Assembly: GCA_009787685.1 (NCBI GenBank)
Contig: WQSV01000075.1
Location: forward strand, 1 to 6,926
DNA length: 6,926 bases
Source of the DNA: Bacillota bacterium
GTDB lineage: Bacteria; Bacillota; Clostridia; Christensenellales; Pumilibacteraceae
Reading direction: 5' to 3'
The position numbers and the translations under genes are program-made. Position 1 is the first letter of the stretch. The number at the start of each line of letters is the position of its first letter. Shown here in pieces: positions 6,004 through 6,926 of the stretch. A model generated the notes under the pieces. The model saw nothing but the letters and a program-made list of their open reading frames with translations. It made no database searches and had not been told where the DNA came from.

Positions 6004-6071
6004 TAGGTGCAATATGAGAAAATTAAAAAATTTTTAATTTTTCTCATGTTGTGCCTGCGTCAAGGCGCCTA
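6004..6071. mobile_element. Small palindromic element with flanking short direct repeats (MITE- or REP-like candidate)
   Basis: The ends TAGGTGC (6004-6010) and GCGCCTA (6065-6071) are inverted repeats with one G-T type mismatch. Outside them the tetranucleotide ATAC is repeated directly (6000-6003 and 6072-6075), part of a longer shared ATACTAG. Inside, 6005-6056 forms a long imperfect palindrome centred near 6030 (ATGAG...CTCAT arms running into A/T runs), with several positions that pair only as G-U on the plus strand. The element lies just upstream of the foldase promoter. Only one copy is visible, so mobility is inference; a plain hairpin in AT-rich DNA is the alternative. Confidence 0.35.
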
Positions 6072-6164
6072 ATACTAGAAACTTATGTGAAAGTTTTAAA
6101 TTCTTGAAATTTAAAACCAATAAATATTTTATGATTATTCATTTCTTTTTACTAGGAAAATATG

Positions 6165-6196
6165 AAGGGCATCAATTTTTTCAAACTGACGCCCTT
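6165..6196 (-). terminator. Probable terminator of the CBM-like gene
   Basis: AAGGGCATC (6165-6173) and GACGCCCTT (6188-6196) form a nine-base stem with one wobble position and a 14-base loop, nine bases past the stop codon at 6205-6207. The following minus-strand sequence, CATATTTTCC, is only a modest U-tail. Confidence 0.5.
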
Positions 6197-6204
6197 TGTC
6201 AAAA

Positions 6205-6926
6205 TTAGTTAAAATATTTTCTTGCCAATGTCATCGCCATTCCTCTTGAAACGCTGTTAACGCCTTGTTGTTCATATCTCCACATAACATATCGCGGAAA
6301 GCCTCTGTTCGGAATTGGAGAAATAGCTTGCTCTCCCGCTCTATACCATGGATTGCTTGAGTCATAGATAATAATATTGAAATCATTCGTTGTTGGCACG
6401 TTGATCCACCACCAGTTGTCTCCTCGTTCGAGGCACTCTCGCAACATGTTTTGACGCGTTGTGTTCCAGCCCCCCAACAGGTCTCCCGAATGGTTCCATG
6501 CGTGCGCTCTTGGCTGAAACCATCTTGAATTCCGGTTATAGAAAAACACTGTCACATACCCCTCCGCTTTCATCCGATGCTCGTTGTTTGACCCGTGTTG
6601 CTCTTGATACCATGTGACATATCTCATCGTCGAATTCGTGATTCGCTGCTGCGTTCGATAGTGATACCTTGTTGTTCCCCATCCCCAAAATCCGCGTCCG
6701 CCGTTGTAGATTATGATATCAAACGGCTCGGCATAGACATCAACCGGCACGTCAACAAACCACCAATTCGTCAACCCTCTCGCACACTCACGCGTCATGT
6801 TTTGAGACTCACTGTTCCACTCCCCCAGCAAATCCCTGTTGCTCCCAACTGTCCACGCGTGCGCTCTCGGCTGAAACCACCAGTCATATCCTCGCGCATA
6901 AAAATAAATGCGGGTGTGGGGTCTGG
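6205..6926 (-). CDS. Secreted protein with tandem CBM26-like carbohydrate-binding repeats, C-terminal part
   Basis: This is the 3' end of a gene entering from the right edge; 239 residues are visible and the frame is open to base 6926. It holds two copies of an aromatic-rich module. Each opens with a strand such as IYFYARG or VFFYNRN, continues with an identical WFQPRAHAW, then (D)LLGxWN, QNMxREC, a Trp cluster (NWWFVDVP or NWWWINVP) and a strand FDIIIYN or FNIIIYD, and ends near RYVTW or RYVMW. That order resembles starch-binding CBM25/CBM26 modules of amylases (Tyr/Trp-rich strands, then FNNG-like strand). I infer an extracellular polysaccharide-binding protein or enzyme whose catalytic part lies outside the window. 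It is Arg-rich (25 Arg, 2 Lys). No sortase motif or membrane anchor follows the last repeat. The TTG at 6829-6831 is internal, because the repeat extends upstream of it. Confidence 0.72.
   Translation of the reverse strand, partial: RPHTRIYFYARGYDWWFQPRAHAWTVGSNRDLLGEWNSESQNMTRECARGLTNWWFVDVPVDVYAEPFDIIIYNGGRGFWGWGTTRYHYRTQQRITNSTMRYVTWYQEQHGSNNEHRMKAEGYVTVFFYNRNSRWFQPRAHAWNHSGDLLGGWNTTRQNMLRECLERGDNWWWINVPTTNDFNIIIYDSSNPWYRAGEQAISPIPNRGFPRYVMWRYEQQGVNSVSRGMAMTLARKYFN
6268..6555 (-). repeat. CBM26-like repeat, C-terminal copy
   Basis: This module begins at VTVFFYNRN and ends at RYVMWRYEQ, followed by about 20 residues to the stop. Its WFQPRAHAW codons differ from the other copy at only a few bases, suggesting duplication or strong constraint. 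Confidence 0.7.
6601..6915 (-). repeat. CBM26-like repeat, upstream copy
   Basis: This module begins at TRIYFYARG and ends at RYVTWYQ. It shares WFQPRAHAW and the Trp cluster with the next copy, with a spacing of 119 residues between the equivalent Trp of the two copies. Confidence 0.7.

Noticed and set aside
6829..6831. TTG as the start of the CBM-like gene
   Set aside because: The frame stays open to the window edge, and the residues upstream of the TTG complete the first repeat (IYFYARG to WFQPRAHAW), so the TTG is an internal Leu codon.

Overview
The window looks like part of a low-GC, Gram-positive-type genome, most likely an uncultured member of the Clostridia or a related Firmicutes group. 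This rests on AT-rich intergenic DNA with U-tailed intrinsic terminators, two Sec lipoprotein signal peptides, a PrsA/SurA-type parvulin lipoprotein, a relative of the AraM-type glycerol-1-phosphate dehydrogenases, and a secreted protein with repeats resembling starch-binding CBM26 modules. No rRNA, tRNA, transposase, integrase or CRISPR array is visible.

Layout, left to right. Bases 1-234 hold no convincing gene. Bases 1-122 are unusually rich in hairpins and may be the 5' part of a structured leader RNA transcribed leftward out of the window. A possible 37-residue membrane peptide (235-348, +) overlaps the start of a 189-residue hypothetical protein (317-886, +), the only clear rightward gene. 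It converges on a leftward gene (1140-2426) for a glycerol-1-phosphate dehydrogenase homologue that has lost its catalytic and cofactor motifs. The gap between them carries a GC-rich inverted repeat. Next come an unrecognised lipoprotein (2690-3556, -), a 674-residue parvulin-type foldase lipoprotein (3784-5808, -), a 396-base gap holding the foldase promoter, a structured leader and a small palindromic element, and finally the 3' end of the gene with the CBM26-like repeats (6205 to beyond 6926, -).

The leftward genes do not look like one operon. The foldase and the unknown lipoprotein each end at a strong hairpin with a T-run, the CBM-like gene ends at a weaker one, and the foldase has its own good promoter. 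Three of the four products on the right half are exported: two lipoproteins and one presumed secreted protein. A foldase beside a large secreted polysaccharide-binding protein makes functional sense, but a direct partnership is inference. The foldase and CBM-like proteins share a strong arginine-for-lysine bias that the lysine-rich unknown lipoprotein and the dehydrogenase-like protein lack.

I do not see a complete new defence, mobile or biosynthetic system. The observations most worth following up are the degenerate dehydrogenase homologue, the lysine-depleted secreted proteins, the palindromic element at 6004-6071 with flanking short direct repeats, and the structured region at the left edge.
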